Assembly: GCA_019056785.1 (NCBI GenBank)
Contig: DXJV01000019.1
Coordinates: 1 to 64,000, forward strand
DNA length: 64,000 bases
Reading direction: 5' to 3'
From: Candidatus Heimdallarchaeota archaeon
GTDB lineage: Archaea; Asgardarchaeota; Heimdallarchaeia; JABLTI01
The translations under genes were made by a program, and so were the position numbers. Numbering within the stretch: position 1 is the stretch's first letter; every line of letters begins with the position of its first letter. The notes under the pieces were generated by a model. It saw nothing but the letters and a program-made list of their open reading frames with translations. It ran no database searches and had not been told where the DNA came from. Of this stretch, positions 1 through 9,559 are shown piece by piece.

Positions 1-3000
1 AAGAAGATAATTCTAATACATCCTCTCGTATCTTATCAGTTGAATCTGCAACGAAAGCATCACTTTTTTGTTGTCGAAGCTTAATACCTTCTTTGATCCA
101 TTGGTATTCCTCTCCACGCCGAATCTTTGAGATAACTACAGGTAAGGAATAATAAAGAATAATAAAACCAATTATTGAAATAAAGCCTATTATTAGCAAC
201 CGATTACGATTATTGATTTTATTATCATCAGGGTCAATAGGATTTGTTCCATCAATTAGTTCTTGACCATCAGTAATACCATCACCATCTGTATCTTCCA
301 TTAAGGGATTGGTTCCAAGGGCCACTTCTATCCCATCTATTATGCTATCGTCATCCGAGTCAAGGTCATGCGGATTAGTGAAAATAAGCTTGATTTCAGT
401 ATAGTCTGAAAGGCCATCTTCGTCTGTGTCAACGACATTAGGGAGTGTATAATAAACTGCAATTTCTTCGAAATCGGTGAGATTATCATTATCTGTATCT
501 AAAACCAACGGGTTAGCGTGATTAATATATTCCTCACCGTTTGAAATCCCATCGCCATCTGCATCCATTCCAGAATCATCTGTACGCGGATCAAGGCCAT
601 ATAACCATTCGAAATAGTCATTCATTCCATCACTATCTGTATCTATCACTGTTGGGTCAGAATGGAAATCAAGCTCGACATTATCTTCCAAAAGGTCATT
701 GTCTGAGTCTCTACTACTGGGATTTGTATGATACAAGTAGACTTCGACACCATCGATGAGGGTATCGCCATCAGAATCTATAATCAAGGGATTTGAACTG
801 TAAATATGCACCTCGAGATAATCATTTAAACCATCACCATCTGTGTCACTGTTTGTCGCATTGGTATGTAAAAAGATTAACTCCTCAAAATCATTTAGAC
901 CATCACCATCAGTATCTGCAAGAGCAGGATTTATGCCAAGAGAAAGTTCTTCTAAATCGTCGAAACCATCTCCATCTGAATCTTTGCTAAAGGGGTTAGT
1001 CCAAAGAAGCGACTCATTGTAATTTGTCAAGCCATCCTCGTCATAATCTAAGAGCTTGTCTGACTGGTTTTTACCATCTAAGCCGAAAAGGTATTCATAA
1101 CTGTCAAGCATGGCATCGCCATCAGTATCGTTGTTATTTGGATCAAGAGCAACATCGTTATTAATCTCCACATTGTCATTTAGTCCATCGAAATCAGAAT
1201 CAGTAAAAAGAGGGTTTGTATGTACATAGCCGGTAGTATTTGCCCCTGGATTCAAGGGCCTATAGAAGCCGGCCACCTCCTTGCCATCCACCAATCCATC
1301 GGAATCGGTGTGTTTTTCAAGTGGTTTTGTCCCCCAGATCATCACTTCTTCATAATCTGTTAGCCCATCCAAATCCGAGTCTTTTTGGTTGGGGAAGGTG
1401 GACCACTGAAATTCATAAAGATTGATGAGCCCGTCTCCATCGGGGTCAGCTGCCGTATCATTGCTTAAAATATCCATGACAGAGTGATAAACGTATTCAT
1501 ACCAATCGAGCATTGTGTCATTATCTGTGTCAATGGAAGTAGGGTTAGAACCCAACTCGTTCACTTCAATGCCATCATCTATCTTATCACCGTCCGAATC
1601 AACATTTAAAGGATCAGAAAAATAGACCCGCGTTTCATTATAATCATCAACATTATCAAAATCAGTATCACTATTATTAGCTGAAGTGCCCAATAAGAAT
1701 TCTTCAATGTTCAATAAGGAATCATTATCTGCATCCCCCAGCGTATCATTCACATAAGGGTTTAAACCATTATAATATTCATAACCATCAAACATTGTAT
1801 CATTATCTTCATCAGGATCAAATGGGTCAAACCCCAAATTAATTTCCTGGCCATCTAAAAACATATCACCATCTGTATCCGGGTTTAAGGGGTCTGTGCC
1901 ATATGTTTCTGTCTCTTCAACATCAACAAGGCCGTCCTCATCTGTATCAACCCAACCTTTTCGATAATACACAATAACGTCGGTGTCATTTTGCGCCACC
2001 CAAACAAGATGAACGTTTCCCTTTTGGTCGAGATTCATGTGGGGATATTGTACATATGCATCTTCCGCTGTAATGGGAATTTCTGAGCCCCAACTATTAC
2101 TAATAGGTGAAAAAGTTCGTATATACAATGTTGCTTTTGTGCCATCATCATATGTGACATAATTCCAGGCAACACTTATCCGATCGTTTTGGTCTATAAC
2201 ACCAGTGATTGTACATTTTTGAGCCAATTTACTGGAAATTTTCTTTGCTTGAGTCCAGCTACCATCTTCACTTTTTCGTTGATAATGGAGTTGGAACGTT
2301 TCATCCGGCATGGGTATTTGGTAGAAGAAATGACTATTCCCATCCCAATTGCTTAAGAGAAGTGGTTGAGCTATCTTAAAATAGGAGTGTGGGATTTCTT
2401 CTGCAAGATAATAAGAGCTATATTCAAATGGTTCTGTAATATTCTTTTTCTCTAGGAGAGTATTTTGAATGTAATAAGAGGGGTGCCAATATCCTTGTTG
2501 ATAGATCATTGATTGGAAGAGAAAGGATTTTTCAAGATTATTTTCATAGGAGATGAGGTAATTATAGTTAAATGCTTTCATATAATATGAATAATATTGT
2601 GAGATGTCGATTTTTTCGGTTTGCCATTCATCTTTTGTGGGGTTAAAAATAGCCAAATAATAATTAAGAGAGTATGATTGAATGCTATGGAAAAGAACTT
2701 TTGGAATGCTTTCATTGTTAATTTCTAATTTTGGAGACAAGCCATAAGCCACCGAATAAATTTTGGACCATTGGCTATTGTTAAAATAGCGGTAATTTAT
2801 GCCATTACTTGTCGTCTCCCAGACAATATGAATTCCTCCAGAGGGGTCATTTTGAACATCCATTAACCCCTCATAATTTGTTGTTGTCTTTCCAAAATTG
2901 TCAGTGCCGCTCCATGAGCCATTTAAAAACTTGATTTTATGATAAAGAACCCAATCGTCTCCTGAACGTCCCGACCAAAAGATATGGGCATTACCAAATG

Positions 3001-3283
3001 CATCAGCAACGACTTTCAGTTCGTTTAGTGGCTGATTTCTAATAACAATTTCCTCTTCTAACCAGCCGAAGCTGCCTTTATGCTCGAAACTATCCGGAAG
3101 CTGCAAGGTACTGTTATAACTGTTCTTCCTTTGTTCGGTTTTCCCTGAGCTTTCTTGAGGGGGCAGACTGTTTGGGTTGGGAAGGCTATTAGCTACTAAA
3201 GTATAATTTATTATCAGTATCAATATAATTGCAAGAGTTGTTAACGACACCCCACAAAGTATAATTTTCTTCTTAAAACCCAT
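1..3283 (-). CDS. Giant thrombospondin type 3 repeat surface protein (C-terminus beyond window)
   Basis: At least 1094 residues are visible and the frame is open to the window edge, so the C-terminus is missing. An N-terminal hydrophobic segment (about residues 7-24, after MGFKKK) looks like a signal peptide or anchor. The next ~430 residues resemble beta-propeller/sialidase-like sheets (HIFWSG, HIVWE, HLVWV strands). About 24 acidic motifs of the DTDGDGLxD type then follow, which is the Ca2+-binding thrombospondin type 3 signature. A transmembrane segment (LLIIGFISIIGFIILYY) and a basic cytoplasmic start (KIRRGEEY) come last. The protein is probably an extracellular Ca-stabilised stalk or adhesin; its ligand is unknown. 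It is divergent from argF. A shorter protein of the same design lies at 10283-12994. The ATG start follows an in-frame stop by three codons, with GTG two codons after that stop as the only alternative. Confidence 0.85.
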   Translation of the reverse strand, partial: MGFKKKIILCGVSLTTLAIILILIINYTLVANSLPNPNSLPPQESSGKTEQRKNSYNSTLQLPDSFEHKGSFGWLEEEIVIRNQPLNELKVVADAFGNAHIFWSGRSGDDWVLYHKIKFLNGSWSGTDNFGKTTTNYEGLMDVQNDPSGGIHIVWETTSNGINYRYFNNSQWSKIYSVAYGLSPKLEINNESIPKVLFHSIQSYSLNYYLAIFNPTKDEWQTEKIDISQYYSYYMKAFNYNYLISYENNLEKSFLFQSMIYQQGYWHPSYYIQNTLLEKKNITEPFEYSSYYLAEEIPHSYFKIAQPLLLSNWDGNSHFFYQIPMPDETFQLHYQRKSEDGSWTQAKKISSKLAQKCTITGVIDQNDRISVAWNYVTYDDGTKATLYIRTFSPISNSWGSEIPITAEDAYVQYPHMNLDQKGNVHLVWVAQNDTDVIVYYRKGWVDTDEDGLVDVEETETYGTDPLNPDTDGDMFLDGQEINLGFDPFDPDEDNDTMFDGYEYYNGLNPYVNDTLGDADNDSLLNIEEFLLGTSANNSDTDFDNVDDYNETRVYFSDPLNVDSDGDKIDDGIEVNELGSNPTSIDTDNDTMLDWYEYVYHSVMDILSNDTAADPDGDGLINLYEFQWSTFPNQKDSDLDGLTDYEEVMIWGTKPLEKHTDSDGLVDGKEVAGFYRPLNPGANTTGYVHTNPLFTDSDFDGLNDNVEINNDVALDPNNNDTDGDAMLDSYEYLFGLDGKNQSDKLLDYDEDGLTNYNESLLWTNPFSKDSDGDGFDDLEELSLGINPALADTDGDGLNDFEELIFLHTNATNSDTDGDGLNDYLEVHIYSSNPLIIDSDGDTLIDGVEVYLYHTNPSSRDSDNDLLEDNVELDFHSDPTVIDTDSDGMNDYFEWLYGLDPRTDDSGMDADGDGISNGEEYINHANPLVLDTDNDNLTDFEEIAVYYTLPNVVDTDEDGLSDYTEIKLIFTNPHDLDSDDDSIIDGIEVALGTNPLMEDTDGDGITDGQELIDGTNPIDPDDNKINNRNRLLIIGFISIIGFIILYYSLPVVISKIRRGEEYQWIKEGIKLRQQKSDAFVADSTDKIREDVLELSS

Positions 3284-3545
3284 TAAAAACACTCATCACA
3301 TTTATTAATAGAAGAATGTTTCCAAACTATTCTTTAGAATCTTACGATAAATCTTTCAATGAGCTTTTTGCTAATCATTTTTTAGTTCCAACGAACATTT
3401 TATTAAGAACGATGAACCTTCTCCAGACAACTCCGAGTTTATCTTTTCCTCGGTCGAAAGAAAGTGAAAAGAGCAGTTAATGCAGTTCTACAATGTTTCA
3501 TTGAAGGACAAGATTAAACGAACTAAAAAGAACGAGGAATGAGTT

Positions 3546-4487
3546 ATGAATTTAAAAGGTCGTCATCTTTTAACACTATTAGACTATTCACCAGAAGAGA
3601 TTCTTTATTTATTAGATCTTGCAGACGAATTGAAAGCAGAGTATCGGAAATACGGTGGTCATCCGAATCGGAAACCACTGAAGAAAAGTCTTGGCATGAT
3701 GTTTGAAAAGACATCAACCAGAACGCGAGTCTCTTTTGAAACGGGCATATGGGAACTTGGGGGCCAACCCCTCTTCCTGAGTTTCCGGGACACACAACTT
3801 GTCGGAACAGGTGAAACACCTGCAGATACAGCTAAAGTTCTTTCACGGTATCTTGGAGGAATTATGGCTCGGGTCTATAAACATGAAACATTAACAGCCT
3901 TGGCTGAACATGCTACCATCCCTGTCATCAATGGCCTATGCAATCTGTATCATCCCTGCCAGATTTTAGCAGACCTCCAAACCATCCGCGAGCACAAAAA
4001 GAAACTGAAAGGTTTGAAGCTCGTCTATGTTGGCGATGGCAATAACGTTTGTCATTCATTAATGATTGGTTGCACGAAAGTTGGTATGAATGTCACCGTT
4101 GTCTGCCCAGACGATTACAAACCAAATGAAGAAATAACAAAGAAAGTTCAAGCTCTTGCCCAGAAATATGACACTAAACTGGAGATAACAAACGACATTC
4201 CTTCCGGCGTGAAAGATGCCGATGTTGTTTACACTGACACGTGGGTTTCCATGGGCGATGAAGCTCAAAAGGAGATCCGCTTGAAAGCCTTTAAGGGCTT
4301 TACCGTTGACGCCAAACTTATGAGCTATGCTAAACCAGATGCAATCTTTATGCACTGCTTGCCGGCGCATCGTGGCTACGAAGTTGCAGATGAAGTCATA
4401 GATAGCAAACAAAGTGTAGTGTTTGATGAAGCAGAGAATCGGAAACACGCACAAAAAGCCGTAATGCTCTCTTTAATGAGTGATTAG
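3546..4487 (+). CDS. argF: Ornithine carbamoyltransferase
   Basis: This 313-residue protein has the normal family length. It catalyses carbamoyl phosphate + L-ornithine to citrulline in arginine biosynthesis, in the cytoplasm. The carbamoyl-phosphate loop STRTR is at residues 57-61, and the ornithine/catalytic motif HCLP is at about 270-273 followed by AHRG. A GDGNNV stretch marks the second domain. The ATG is preceded by a GAGGA-like Shine-Dalgarno. The gene stands alone: no other arg genes are adjacent. It is followed by a hairpin and T-rich terminator. Confidence 0.95.
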   Translation: MNLKGRHLLTLLDYSPEEILYLLDLADELKAEYRKYGGHPNRKPLKKSLGMMFEKTSTRTRVSFETGIWELGGQPLFLSFRDTQLVGTGETPADTAKVLSRYLGGIMARVYKHETLTALAEHATIPVINGLCNLYHPCQILADLQTIREHKKKLKGLKLVYVGDGNNVCHSLMIGCTKVGMNVTVVCPDDYKPNEEITKKVQALAQKYDTKLEITNDIPSGVKDADVVYTDTWVSMGDEAQKEIRLKAFKGFTVDAKLMSYAKPDAIFMHCLPAHRGYEVADEVIDSKQSVVFDEAENRKHAQKAVMLSLMSD

Positions 4488-4496
4488 ATATAAAAA

Positions 4497-4530
4497 AAAG
4501 GGATCCTTTCCCTTTCTTATTTTCTTTTTG
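4497..4530 (+). terminator. Hairpin plus T-rich tract after argF
   Basis: A 7-bp perfect stem (AAAGGGA at 4497-4503 pairs with TCCCTTT at 4509-4515) is followed by a T-rich stretch. It sits 10 bases after the argF stop codon. A role as transcription terminator is inferred. Confidence 0.6.
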
Positions 4531-4624
4531 ATAAACAACACTTGTAAAACTCTTTAAATTCAGAGTAGGCAATTCTTTATGAAACAAATGCCCATTGTAA
4601 GCATTTTATTCCAGGCGATGAAAA

Positions 4625-5482
4625 GTGTCTTTTAAAGAACCTGTGATAGTTACCTCACCTGTCAATATTTGTGGTCGGAATATTCGGAAAGCTCTTTTGG
4701 AACTTCTTGACTGGGAAGAAACCTCTGAATCGTTTGATGGAAACCCAATTCTAAGGCATAAGAATATTCGTCTTGTTCTCTCAAAGAAGGATATAATCGA
4801 GACTGATAATTGTGATTCTCTTGGAGCTGACTTGTTAATTTTTGGTTCTCGGCATAAAAGCGAAGCACAAAGAGCAAGTTTATTAACTCACATCCCAGGC
4901 AATCTTGGGAAAGACAATAGTTATGGGGGCAATCCTTTAGAATTGGCTGTCGCAAGTACGAGAGCAATTCGCGAGGCATATTTAACTCTGAAGCAGGAAC
5001 ATGCTGTAACGCCGGAACTTGAGTCATTTGATGTTACTGTCGAAGCAACCCATCATGGTCCCACAAATATGCAGACACCTTTGATTTTCATTGAGGTCGG
5101 GAGCACCATCACAGAATATCAAAATCCCTTTGCTATTCATGCGGTTGCAAAAACAATCCTTTCCCTCTGTACTAATAAGCCTACACAAGAGATCATCCCA
5201 AGTATTTGTTTTGGAGGAGGGCATTATGCTACACGCTTCAATGAATTAATGGAATTGACATCGGTTGCTGTGGGGCATATCCTACCAAAATACCAGAAAG
5301 ACAATCTTACTGTTGAAATTGTTGAGCAGATGATTGCCAAAACAATTGAGCCTGTGCGTTTGGCCATTGTAGATCGGAGTAGCCTAAATGCTACACAAAT
5401 CCAGGTGATAAAAGACGCATGTTCTCCTCATGGTATAGAGGTTGTTAAAGCAAAGGATGTTAAATATGGTAAAATCATCTAA
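4625..5482 (+). CDS. dtdA: D-aminoacyl-tRNA deacylase (archaeal DtdA type)
   Basis: This 285-residue protein recycles tRNAs mischarged with D-amino acids by hydrolysing the ester bond. Family signatures are visible: EATHHGP at about residue 140, the following FIEVGST, and GGGHYA at about 200, which is typical of the archaeal/plant DtdA (GEK1) family. The start is GTG with an upstream AGGCGATG; the ATG seven bases earlier is in another frame. It converges with the ParB-fold gene, with 8 bases between stop codons. The function comes from family knowledge. Confidence 0.9.
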   Translation: MSFKEPVIVTSPVNICGRNIRKALLELLDWEETSESFDGNPILRHKNIRLVLSKKDIIETDNCDSLGADLLIFGSRHKSEAQRASLLTHIPGNLGKDNSYGGNPLELAVASTRAIREAYLTLKQEHAVTPELESFDVTVEATHHGPTNMQTPLIFIEVGSTITEYQNPFAIHAVAKTILSLCTNKPTQEIIPSICFGGGHYATRFNELMELTSVAVGHILPKYQKDNLTVEIVEQMIAKTIEPVRLAIVDRSSLNATQIQVIKDACSPHGIEVVKAKDVKYGKII

Positions 5483-5490
5483 AATTTTGC

Positions 5491-5919
5491 CTATTCTTTA
5501 ATTTTATCCTGCTTTTTTCGTTCTTCTGCAAGTTTTTGTTGAGCATCTTTACAACGCTTATACCACAAAATTTCGTAATCATCGTGAGGGATAATTCTTG
5601 ATTCTAAATCGGCAATTGAAAGTATGCCAGCTTCTTTGCACCATTGCACGCAAATTTCGTACATCTCCCAATCTAGTTCTTCTGTTTCCCAGACAACGTT
5701 AATTGTTTCCATGCCGGTAAGATAGGCGACAAGGGCACGTGTGTGCCCATCGACAAAGATGATTTCCCCATTTAATTCTTTGATTGGAATAACACCAAAA
5801 GACCCCAGGTCGGTATCGAGGGGGTCGAACACTTTTTGGACTGCTTTTAACTTCCTTTTGCTTATGTATAATTGACTGGGTTGTATCTTGTCAATCTCGA
5901 GGGTAAAATAGTCAAGCAT
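5491..5919 (-). CDS. ParB/sulfiredoxin-fold protein
   Basis: This 142-residue protein has a ParB N-domain motif, VDGHTRALVA (about residues 55-64), the GHxR nucleotide-binding box of ParB/Srx-fold proteins. No helix-turn-helix domain follows. The C-terminus is a charged helix (KDAQQKLAEERKKQDKIKE). The gene begins 9 bases after the stop of the upstream beta-CASP nuclease on the same strand, so the two are probably co-transcribed. The fold assignment is good, but the activity (CTP/ATP binding, nuclease or kinase) cannot be told from sequence alone. Confidence 0.7.
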   Translation of the reverse strand: MLDYFTLEIDKIQPSQLYISKRKLKAVQKVFDPLDTDLGSFGVIPIKELNGEIIFVDGHTRALVAYLTGMETINVVWETEELDWEMYEICVQWCKEAGILSIADLESRIIPHDDYEILWYKRCKDAQQKLAEERKKQDKIKE

Positions 5920-5928
5920 ATGTACAAC

Positions 5929-7092
5929 TCATTCTTTCTCTTTAAAAAAATCATCTAGCGTTTGGTCTTTTTTCACTCGTACAGTTGCTGGAGAGCTCGG
6001 AAGGCTCACATCCATAGCTGGGCTCACGCGGGGGGTTTTTGTGTGTAAATCAGTCAATTTTTCTTTACTTTGAGCCGCATAAAGTCTGTTTTGTTCCAAG
6101 CTATTTCCCTTTAAGGATTGCGCCGGAATGCCCAACTCTCGAGAAATTGCTTTTGCCAACTGCTTTTCAAATCCATACAATGTGAAAACAACATCAGGGG
6201 CAACTGCATCTACATACTCGAGTATTTCTCGGTAACTGGCATGAGAAGATAGCGGAAAAGCGGCATCAAAGTCCTTAAAATTAAAGCGCGAAGCCATTCC
6301 TGTGACAATAGCACTTTTGAAATTCTTATGCTCTTTAAGATAGAAGGGAACGATCTTTTTCGAGCGGGACTGAATTATAACCACCTCTCCATCACGAATG
6401 AGTTCTCTTCCTTCTTCGGACTTAGAATCAAAAAACTCTAATGGAACACCATATTTCCGATAAATTTCAGAGGGAGGGGTAACATCACCATGGGTTATGA
6501 CCCGGAGTTTTGTGAAATCGTTAAAGAGTTTAATTAATTCTTGGGCAGATCCAATCTTCCCAGCTGAGAGAATGACGTTTTGCTTGTCTTTAATCACTTC
6601 TGCTGACCATTTTAGAATTGCTAAAGCGATTTCTTCGCGGGATTGAAAGGTCAATTCTGGTTTTCCGAAAGTTGCCTCCACAACAAGAATATCTGTGTGT
6701 TTAACCTCGAGCGGCTCCTTTACAGTCAAAAGCCCCCTGCCGCCAATGTCTCCTGAACAGAGAATTGTTTTGTCATGATATTTCAGAAACACAGAAGCTG
6801 AACCAAGAATATGTCCCGAAGGAAGAAACTCGGCTTGCAAGCCTGCAATTTCAGGTTGGAAAGTTAACTCTTCATGAAATGCTGTGGGAATGAAATTCCG
6901 TCGGACAGACGATTTCATTTGGCTATAAAAAAGGTCAATCGTTTCCCGGGTGGCAAAGGTGGGGTTTGCAAATGGTAATGTCCCGAAATGGTCTGAATGT
7001 GCATGAGTTATTATTAAATTTGACTTTAAAGAAAAGTGGTTTCCCCTGCCATCAACTATTAATTGCTGATTTTCCGGGAAAGAAAAGACCAA
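5929..7092 (-). CDS. Beta-CASP metallo-beta-lactamase nuclease with C-terminal PIP box
   Basis: This 387-residue protein (COG1236-like) carries the metal motif HAHSDH at residues 30-35, a CSGDIGG loop near 115, motif A VVEATFG and motif B SSHAS. At the motif C position, where RNA-cutting members have a His (HG), it reads TLYG, so that His is absent. This resembles the change in the DNA-acting SNM1 group. The last residues contain QTLDDFF (377-383), an exact match to the PCNA-interacting pattern QxxhxxFF, set in a charged tail. I infer a DNA repair or processing exonuclease recruited by PCNA. An RNA 3'-processing role remains possible. It is followed by the ParB-fold gene. Confidence 0.8.
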   Translation of the reverse strand: MVFSFPENQQLIVDGRGNHFSLKSNLIITHAHSDHFGTLPFANPTFATRETIDLFYSQMKSSVRRNFIPTAFHEELTFQPEIAGLQAEFLPSGHILGSASVFLKYHDKTILCSGDIGGRGLLTVKEPLEVKHTDILVVEATFGKPELTFQSREEIALAILKWSAEVIKDKQNVILSAGKIGSAQELIKLFNDFTKLRVITHGDVTPPSEIYRKYGVPLEFFDSKSEEGRELIRDGEVVIIQSRSKKIVPFYLKEHKNFKSAIVTGMASRFNFKDFDAAFPLSSHASYREILEYVDAVAPDVVFTLYGFEKQLAKAISRELGIPAQSLKGNSLEQNRLYAAQSKEKLTDLHTKTPRVSPAMDVSLPSSPATVRVKKDQTLDDFFKEKE

Positions 7093-7245
7093 GCCGTTTT
7101 TAAAGTAGAAATTGAAAATTGTTTGATTCCACCTATTTCTCCTATTTTAAGGGAGCATTTGTTCTTCATTAATTTATCGACCATTGAAAAGCATTCTTTG
7201 GAAGAGTAAAAGAAAAAGGAAAAAAGATTTCTTCCTTCCAAGAAA

Positions 7246-9378
7246 CTATTTTTGTTTGGTAAGAGTTATTCGAGCATCTACAACGGAGGCTTTGTCTTCC
7301 ATGGCAAACATTGGATTAATATCCAGCTCTTTAATGTCGTCGACTTGGGATACTAGTTGACTGATGACGTAAATTGCATGTTTAAGATCGTCGATATTGG
7401 CCGGTTTCTGCCCTCGGGCGCCATAAAGCATATCCCGTGTTTTGATGCCATCTATCATGTGCTGAGCCTCTTCCAATGAGAAAGGCGCCACACGGAAGAC
7501 AACATCCTTAAGAATTTCGACATAAATTCCGCCAAGACCGAACATTACTGTTGGGCCGAAGGTTGGGTCGCGTGTTACGCCAATGATAACTTCTGTTGCT
7601 TTGGGTTCCATGTGTGAAATGATGACGCCACGAATATTTGCTTTGGGATTATAGGCTTTTGCGTTCTCTATAATTTTATCAAAAGTCTGTTCGACTTCTG
7701 ATAAGTCCTTAATGCCTATGAAGACTCCTCCTGCATCACTCTTATGAATTATGTCTTCAGAGACGATTTTCATGACTACAGGAAAGCCTACTTTCTGGGC
7801 GATATTAATAGCCTTATCTTTCGTCTTTGCAAGACCGTAATTTGGAACATGAAGATTGCAAAGTTTGAAAATTTCTTTTGCCTCATGCTCGAGCATTTGC
7901 ACTCGACCTTCTTTTCGGACCTTAGCAATAATGGCTTTAATTTTGTCGAGAGGCAATTTCAAGCCATTTGGTTTTCCTAGTTTTGTTGTCCGTTCCACGA
8001 AATTCGACCATCGATAAAGTGCACTCAAAGAGGAAATCGCTTTCTCAGGCAAGTCATAAGCGGGGATGTCATTTTCATTTAATTTATCAACCATCTCATC
8101 AACAGCCACACCACCAATACTTGCAATGACAAAAGGCTTTGCTTTTTTGTATTTCTTAACAACTTCGATGATATAATCTGCCAATAAATCAGGATTTGTT
8201 GTTGCCGTTTGACAATAGAGTACTACAATGGCATCTATCTCAGGTGCTGCAAATGCTGCTTCCATTGCTTTCTTATACGCTAATTCCCCACCACCGCCTG
8301 TGATATCCACCGGGTTCTTAGTGGAGCCAAATGGAGGCATGATTTCTGGTTTAAAGAAGAGCTCTTTGAGCTTTTCTTGATCATTGTAGAGTTCAAGGTT
8401 ATAGTCATCGCAGGCATCTGTTGCCATCACCCCTACGCCACCACCATTGGTAATGATAACAACATTCTTCCCTTTTGGTCTGGGGTTATTAGTGATACAT
8501 CGAGCCCAGTCAAAAGCCTCTGATGCGTCAATTGCGCGTAAAACACCTACTTGTTCGAAAGCTGCAGAATAGACTTTGTCAGAGCCCGCCAAGCTTCCTG
8601 TGTGACTGGCAGCGGCCAAGGCACCCCGTTTAGACCGACCGGATTTTAAGGCAATAATCGGTTTTTTTAAGCCCACTTCTCGAAAGACTTCCATGGATCT
8701 TCGACCATCATGCAACCCTTCGATATACAATAAGAGTGCCTTAGTGTTCGGGTCATCTTTTAGAAAGTTCTCCAGAAGTTCACTTTCTCCTATCTGTGCT
8801 TTGTTGCCAATACTAATAATAGACGATAAGCCGATTTTGTTAGTGATTGTCCAACCCATAAGTGCAATTCCCAGCGCGCCACTTTGTGTAATAAATGCCA
8901 GCTTCCCGGGTTTTACATCTGCAGGGCCGAAGGAAGCATTCAAACGGGAGGGAGCATAAACAATGCCAAAGATATTGGGACCAATGAATGGCATGTTATA
9001 TTTTTCAGCTATTTCGACAAGTTTGTGTTCCGTTTCGAAATCGCCAACTTCGCCAAAACCACTGGTAATCAGAGCCACACATTTAACTCCTTTCTTACCA
9101 CATTCCTCAAAAACATCAAGAACATATTTCGCCGGAATAGAAATGATGGCAAAATCAACTTCACCTGGAACATCAGAAATGCTTCGATAAACTTTCTTCC
9201 CGAGGATTTCTGTCTCCCGCAGGTTAATTGGGTAGAGTTCTCCGTTAAACCCATAGGAGATAATATTATCCATTATTTCGTAACCAATTTTCCCCGGCTT
9301 TTTGGAAGCTCCGATTACTGCAATGCTTTTTGGCTTGAACATATATTTCAAGCCTGGATATTTTGTAATTTTTAACAC
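7246..9378 (-). CDS. acd: Acetate/acyl-CoA ligase (ADP-forming), fused alpha-beta subunits
   Basis: This 710-residue protein converts acetyl-CoA (or another acyl-CoA) + ADP + Pi to acid + CoA + ATP, an energy-conserving step in many archaea. Domain order is: CoA-binding Rossmann domain (SIAVIGAS near 18), succinyl-CoA-ligase-like domain with the phosphohistidine in SHTGSLAGSD (His 259), a second flavodoxin-like domain, and a C-terminal ATP-grasp domain (FPVVMKIVSEDIIHKSDAGG). It starts at GTG, but an AGAGGTG Shine-Dalgarno directly abuts that codon, so the ATG at 9342 (MFKPKSIAVIG) is a realistic alternative. Substrate range cannot be told. Confidence 0.92.
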   Translation of the reverse strand: MLKITKYPGLKYMFKPKSIAVIGASKKPGKIGYEIMDNIISYGFNGELYPINLRETEILGKKVYRSISDVPGEVDFAIISIPAKYVLDVFEECGKKGVKCVALITSGFGEVGDFETEHKLVEIAEKYNMPFIGPNIFGIVYAPSRLNASFGPADVKPGKLAFITQSGALGIALMGWTITNKIGLSSIISIGNKAQIGESELLENFLKDDPNTKALLLYIEGLHDGRRSMEVFREVGLKKPIIALKSGRSKRGALAAASHTGSLAGSDKVYSAAFEQVGVLRAIDASEAFDWARCITNNPRPKGKNVVIITNGGGVGVMATDACDDYNLELYNDQEKLKELFFKPEIMPPFGSTKNPVDITGGGGELAYKKAMEAAFAAPEIDAIVVLYCQTATTNPDLLADYIIEVVKKYKKAKPFVIASIGGVAVDEMVDKLNENDIPAYDLPEKAISSLSALYRWSNFVERTTKLGKPNGLKLPLDKIKAIIAKVRKEGRVQMLEHEAKEIFKLCNLHVPNYGLAKTKDKAINIAQKVGFPVVMKIVSEDIIHKSDAGGVFIGIKDLSEVEQTFDKIIENAKAYNPKANIRGVIISHMEPKATEVIIGVTRDPTFGPTVMFGLGGIYVEILKDVVFRVAPFSLEEAQHMIDGIKTRDMLYGARGQKPANIDDLKHAIYVISQLVSQVDDIKELDINPMFAMEDKASVVDARITLTKQK

Positions 9379-9508
9379 CTCTTACATAGTTTCAATTGTC
9401 ATAAGTATATTCTATTGAAACCTCGAAACCATCCAGCAAGTATTACTGCATGATTTTTTGTCGTTATTCTTCACTCAAGGCAAGTCATACTCACATGCCT
9501 TATTCACA

Positions 9509-9536
9509 ATCAAAAAGAATAAGAAAAATAAAAGTT
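9509..9536 (-). terminator. T-rich tract after the uL11 gene
   Basis: Read on the minus strand, several T-runs follow the uL11 stop codon within 50 bases. No strong hairpin is present, which fits a typical archaeal oligo-T terminator. Confidence 0.45.
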
Positions 9537-9559
9537 TGGGTGAGGTCAGAATATCGATT

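Noticed and set aside
541-1425. Plus-strand open frames rich in His (for example 541-759, 793-990)
   Set aside because: They are antisense shadows of the Asp-rich repeat gene; His/Asn/Leu runs come from reading GAT/GAC codons backwards.
240-1960. DNA-level repetition such as ccatcaccatctgtatc could look like a repeat array or CRISPR
   Set aside because: The repeats are degenerate and in frame with the Ca-binding DxDxDG motifs of the surface protein. Spacing is irregular and there are no constant repeats or unique spacers.
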